Positions 61,463 to 64,000 of a stretch of DNA of 64,000 nt are shown in pieces (the stretch's first letter is position 1; the number at the start of each line of letters is the position of its first letter). This stretch comes from Streptomyces sioyaensis (GTDB lineage: Bacteria; Actinomycetota; Actinomycetes; Streptomycetales; Streptomycetaceae), in contig NZ_SDIF01000031.1 in assembly GCF_004122735.1 (NCBI RefSeq), forward strand, positions 1 to 64,000. The letters run 5' to 3'. Below the pieces are notes generated by a model that was not told where the DNA came from, made no database searches, and was given only the letters and a program-made list of their open reading frames with translations. The position numbers were made by a program, and so were the translations under genes.

Positions 61463-61476
61463 ACCAAGCGTTTGTT
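61463..61476. promoter_or_regulatory. KstR2-like operator, echA20/SDR divergent region
   Basis: ACCAAGCGTTTGTT agrees with the KstR2 palindrome AnCAAGnnCTTGnT except for T at the ninth position. The same deviation occurs in the box at 55801. It lies 22 bases before echA20 and 48 before the divergent SDR gene. Confidence 0.78.
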
Positions 61477-61523
61477 AGGTAGCGAAGTTAGCAGCGGACC
61501 GCGCGCTGCGGGAGGGGTGCCGA

Positions 61524-62384
61524 GTGAGCCTGACCCTCGATCTGTCCGGACAGCTCGCCGTGGTCACCGGCGGCACCCGGGGCGTCGGCGCCGGTATCGC
61601 CTGCGCTTTCCTGCGGGCCGGTGCCGAGGTCGTGATCTGCGCCCGCCGGCCGCCGGAGCGCCCCGTCGCGGCGGCCGGCCGCAGCGCCCGTTTCCACCCG
61701 CTCGATCTGCGCGAACCCGACGCCGTACGGGCATTCTTCGACCGGCTCGCGGCGGCGCACGGCCGGCTGGACTGCCTGGTGAACAACGCCGGCGGCACGC
61801 CGTACCGGCTGCTCGGACAGACCGACGCCGAGCGGCACGCCCGGGTCGTCGCGCTCAACCTCCTCGCGCCGCTGACCGCCTCGCTCGCCGCCTACGAGGT
61901 GATGCGGCAGCAGCCGGCCGGCGGTTCGGTCCTGATGATCGGCAGTGTCAGCGGCACCCGCCCGTCGCCCGGGACCGCCGCCTACGGCGCGGCCAAGGCG
62001 GGTCTGGAGAACCTCGCCCGCTCCATGGCCGTCGAGTGGGCTCCCCGGGTCCGCGTCAACACCCTCGTCCTCGGCATGGTGCGCACCGAACTCTCCGCCC
62101 TGCACTACGGGGACGAGGCGGGCATCGCCGCCGTCGGCGCCACCGTCCCGGCCGGCCGGCTCGCCGAACCCGCCGAGATCGGCGACGCCTGCGTCTTTCT
62201 CGCCTCCGACCGGGCCGCGTACCTCACCGGCGCCAGCCTGCTCGTCCACGGCGGCGGCGAGCGCCCCGCCTTCCTGGACGCCGCCACGGTCAACCACCCC
62301 ACCGCCGACCACCCCACCGCCTTCCGTGAAGCCGCCGACGAGCCTCCCTCGATCGCCGGTACCGAAGCCCCCGAGGAGAATTGA
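61524..62384 (+). CDS. SDR oxidoreductase, Rv3549c-like
   Basis: 286-residue SDR. Cofactor motif TGGTRGVGAGIA, NNAGGTPYRLL, catalytic Ser in IGSVSGTRPSPGTAA and Tyr-xxx-Lys as AYGAAKAGLENL are all present. A C-terminal extension has a HPTADHPTA repeat not usual in the family. The GTG start follows GGGAGGGG. It is 1 bp from the next SDR gene. In the KstR2 regulon two such SDRs act with Ipd enzymes; the exact steps are not settled. Confidence 0.84.
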   Translation: MSLTLDLSGQLAVVTGGTRGVGAGIACAFLRAGAEVVICARRPPERPVAAAGRSARFHPLDLREPDAVRAFFDRLAAAHGRLDCLVNNAGGTPYRLLGQTDAERHARVVALNLLAPLTASLAAYEVMRQQPAGGSVLMIGSVSGTRPSPGTAAYGAAKAGLENLARSMAVEWAPRVRVNTLVLGMVRTELSALHYGDEAGIAAVGATVPAGRLAEPAEIGDACVFLASDRAAYLTGASLLVHGGGERPAFLDAATVNHPTADHPTAFREAADEPPSIAGTEAPEEN

Positions 62385-62385
62385 C

Positions 62386-63297
62386 ATGACCGGAATCTGC
62401 GCCGGACGGGTCGTCGTCGTCACGGGAGCCGGCCGGGGGCTCGGCCGGGCCCATGCGCTGGCTCTCGCCGCCGAGGGAGCCCAGGTCGTGGTGAACGACC
62501 TCGGGGTGGCTCCCGACGGCGCCGGCGCCTCGGCCGGCCCGGCCCAGCAGGTCGCCGACGAGATCCGGGCACGCGGCGGCCAAGCCGTCGCCCACAGCGG
62601 CGACATCACCACCACCGAAGGCGCCGCCTCCCTCGTCGCCACCGCCCTGGACACCTTCGGCCGGCTCGACACCCTCGTCAACAACGCCGGATTCCTGCGC
62701 GACCGGATGCTCGTCAACCTCGACGAGGACGACTGGGACGCCGTCATCCGCGTCCACCTCAAGGGCCACTTCCTCCCGCTACGGCACGCCGCGGCCCACT
62801 GGCGGGCCGAAGCCAAGTCCGGCCGCACGCCCGACGCCCGCGTCCTCAACACCGCTTCGGGCGCCGGGCTGCTCGGCAGCGTCGGACAGGGCAACTACTC
62901 CGCCGCCAAGGCCGGCATCATCGGCCTCACCCTCGTCGCCGCCGCTGAAATGGCCCGCTACGGCGTCCAGATCAACGCCATCGCGCCGGCCGCCCGCACC
63001 CGGATGACCGAGCGGACCTTCGCCGCGACGATGGCGGCGCCGGCCGACGGGGAGTTCGACGCGATGGCCCCGGAGAACGTCTCCCCGCTGGTGGTCTGGC
63101 TGTCCTCCGCCGACAGCGCCGGGGTCACCGGCCGGGTCTTCGAGGCCGAGGCGGGCCGCATCACGGTGATGGAGGGCTGGCGCCCCGGCCCCACCGTGGA
63201 CAAGGGAAGCCGCTGGACCCCGGCCGAGGCGGGCGGGGCCGCCCGCCGGCTGCTGGCCGCCGCGGAGGAGCCGGGGCCGGTGTACGGCGCGCGGTGA
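62386..63297 (+). CDS. SDR oxidoreductase, Rv3548c-like
   Basis: 303-residue SDR, close in length to Rv3548c. It has VVTGAGRGLGRAHALALAAEGA, VNDLGVAPDG, NNAGFLRDRMLVNLDEDDW and catalytic Ser in NTASGAGLLGSVGQGNYSAAK with the Tyr-xxx-Lys. The style resembles the (3R)-hydroxyacyl-CoA dehydrogenase part of multifunctional enzyme 2. GAGGAG precedes the ATG by seven bases, and the stop of the previous gene lies one base before it. Confidence 0.86.
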   Translation: MTGICAGRVVVVTGAGRGLGRAHALALAAEGAQVVVNDLGVAPDGAGASAGPAQQVADEIRARGGQAVAHSGDITTTEGAASLVATALDTFGRLDTLVNNAGFLRDRMLVNLDEDDWDAVIRVHLKGHFLPLRHAAAHWRAEAKSGRTPDARVLNTASGAGLLGSVGQGNYSAAKAGIIGLTLVAAAEMARYGVQINAIAPAARTRMTERTFAATMAAPADGEFDAMAPENVSPLVVWLSSADSAGVTGRVFEAEAGRITVMEGWRPGPTVDKGSRWTPAEAGGAARRLLAAAEEPGPVYGAR

Positions 63298-63408
63298 CGG
63301 GCCCGGCCGGGGGCCCGACCGGGGGCGTACCGCCGTCGGGTAGCCGACGGCCGGCTGCCGGCTGCCGGCTGCCGTTCGGCGGTCCCACGGTGCCCGGGCC
63401 CGGCGTCC

Positions 63409-64000
63409 TCAGCCGCCAGGGCGTCCCAAGCCGCCAGGGCGTCCCAGCCCCGCGAGTCCGGCGGCGCTCGCCAGCAGCTCGACGAGCATGTCGAAGGTGA
63501 GCCGGCCCGTGAACGTATTGCGCTGGCTGGGGTGGTAGCTCCCCAGCACCTGGAGTTCCCGTCGGCGGCCCGCGGCCGGCAGGGTCAGCTGGACGCCGTG
63601 ACCGAACGCCGGCCGGGGGCGGGGGAGCGGCCACCCCGCCTCGCCGAGTACGGGCAGCAGCGCCTGCCAGCCGAAGGCGCCCAGCGCCACGACCGTCCGC
63701 AGATGGGGGCTGAGGAGTTCCAGCTCCGCCGACAACCACGGCCGGCAGGTACGGCGCTCGGTGGGCGTCGGCTTGTTCTCCGGCGGAGCGCAGTGGACCG
63801 GCGCCGTGACCCGTACCCCGTACAGCTCCAGGCCGTCGCCCCGGTGCGTCGCGGTGGGCCGGGAGGCGAGGCCGACCGCATGCAGCGCCCTGAACAGGAA
63901 GTCGCCGGAGGCGTCCCCGGTGAACATCCGGCCGGTGCGGTTGCCGCCGTGCGCGGCCGGCGCCAGCCCGACGACGGCCAGTGCCGCGTCCGGCGGCCCG
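63409..64000 (-). CDS. Uracil-DNA glycosylase family 5 (UdgB-like), 5' end cut by window
   Basis: Base-excision repair enzyme that removes uracil and some other deaminated bases. The upstream frame stays open to the window edge, with GLAPAAHGGNRTGRMFTGD (an active-site motif of this family) near the edge. Later come VHCAPPENKPTPTERRTC (iron-sulfur cluster cysteines), VVALGAFGWQAL and SYHPSQRNTFTGRL, the C-terminal active-site His region. The 3' end encodes two LGRPGG repeats. An internal ATG at 63927 is not the start. It is convergent with the SDR gene. Confidence 0.85.
   Translation of the reverse strand, partial: GPPDAALAVVGLAPAAHGGNRTGRMFTGDASGDFLFRALHAVGLASRPTATHRGDGLELYGVRVTAPVHCAPPENKPTPTERRTCRPWLSAELELLSPHLRTVVALGAFGWQALLPVLGEAGWPLPRPRPAFGHGVQLTLPAAGRRRELQVLGSYHPSQRNTFTGRLTFDMLVELLASAAGLAGLGRPGGLGRPGG

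Overview
This window looks like chromosomal DNA of a Streptomyces or close relative. It is very GC-rich, with long spurious open frames on every strand. It carries protein types typical of that genus: GAF/PAS/SpoIIE phosphatases, an LCP cell-wall protein, FCD-type GntR regulators, DUF6381, DUF6328 and DUF6194 proteins, a FUSC exporter and an RsbW-like ATPase. I see no phage, insertion sequence, CRISPR array, rRNA or tRNA.

Layout. 0-5 kb: a three-gene glycine betaine catabolic cassette (dimethylglycine oxidase type, monomeric sarcosine oxidase, Rieske oxygenase). 5-9 kb: a P1B-4 metal exporter divergent from its NmtR-type Ni/Co sensor, then a GntR regulator and a nitrilase-family amidase. 9.3-12.2 kb: a cassette of unknown function. 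It encodes two zinc-ribbon membrane proteins and a small protein, and the first and second products share a short motif of the kind seen in homotypic signalling pairs. 12.3-15 kb: a plant-type BAHD acyltransferase and an LCP protein. 15.3-16.5 kb: a TetR repressor divergent from a VOC protein whose only well-placed start codon is ATC. 16.6-23.9 kb: a SpoIIE phosphatase, an amino acid permease, a rifampin monooxygenase (rox) with a Rifamycin Associated Element, a tandem-HTH MerR regulator and a DUF6194 protein.

24-30 kb: a polyol locus (xylulokinase, polyol dehydrogenase, DeoR repressor, MFS polyol permease, SorC regulator). It has two copies of the same promoter-operator module and a relic of an ABC sugar permease. 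30.3-34 kb: an anti-sigma-like ATPase, a second SpoIIE phosphatase paralogous to the first, and a small membrane protein. 34-39 kb: a minus-strand asparagine-use operon in the order GntR, asparagine permease, L-asparaginase, aspartase. 39-44.5 kb: a CitA/CitB-type two-component system divergent from an SsuABC/TauABC-type transporter. 44.6-53.4 kb: small hypothetical proteins, a ClpC-type ATPase with a DUF6328 partner, a FUSC exporter divergent from a PadR regulator, and a DUF4279 protein.

53.5-63.3 kb: a compact set matching the KstR2 regulon of mycobacteria and rhodococci, which degrades steroid rings C and D (the HIP pathway). It has two acyl-CoA dehydrogenases, IpdF-like, FadA6-like, IpdC, IpdB, IpdA, EchA20 and two further SDRs. 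Both divergent promoters carry a KstR2-like palindrome. The window ends inside a family 5 uracil-DNA glycosylase gene.

Start codons were chosen from ribosome-binding sites, overlaps and family alignments done by eye. No database search was possible, so family names rest on recognised motifs and remembered family sequences.
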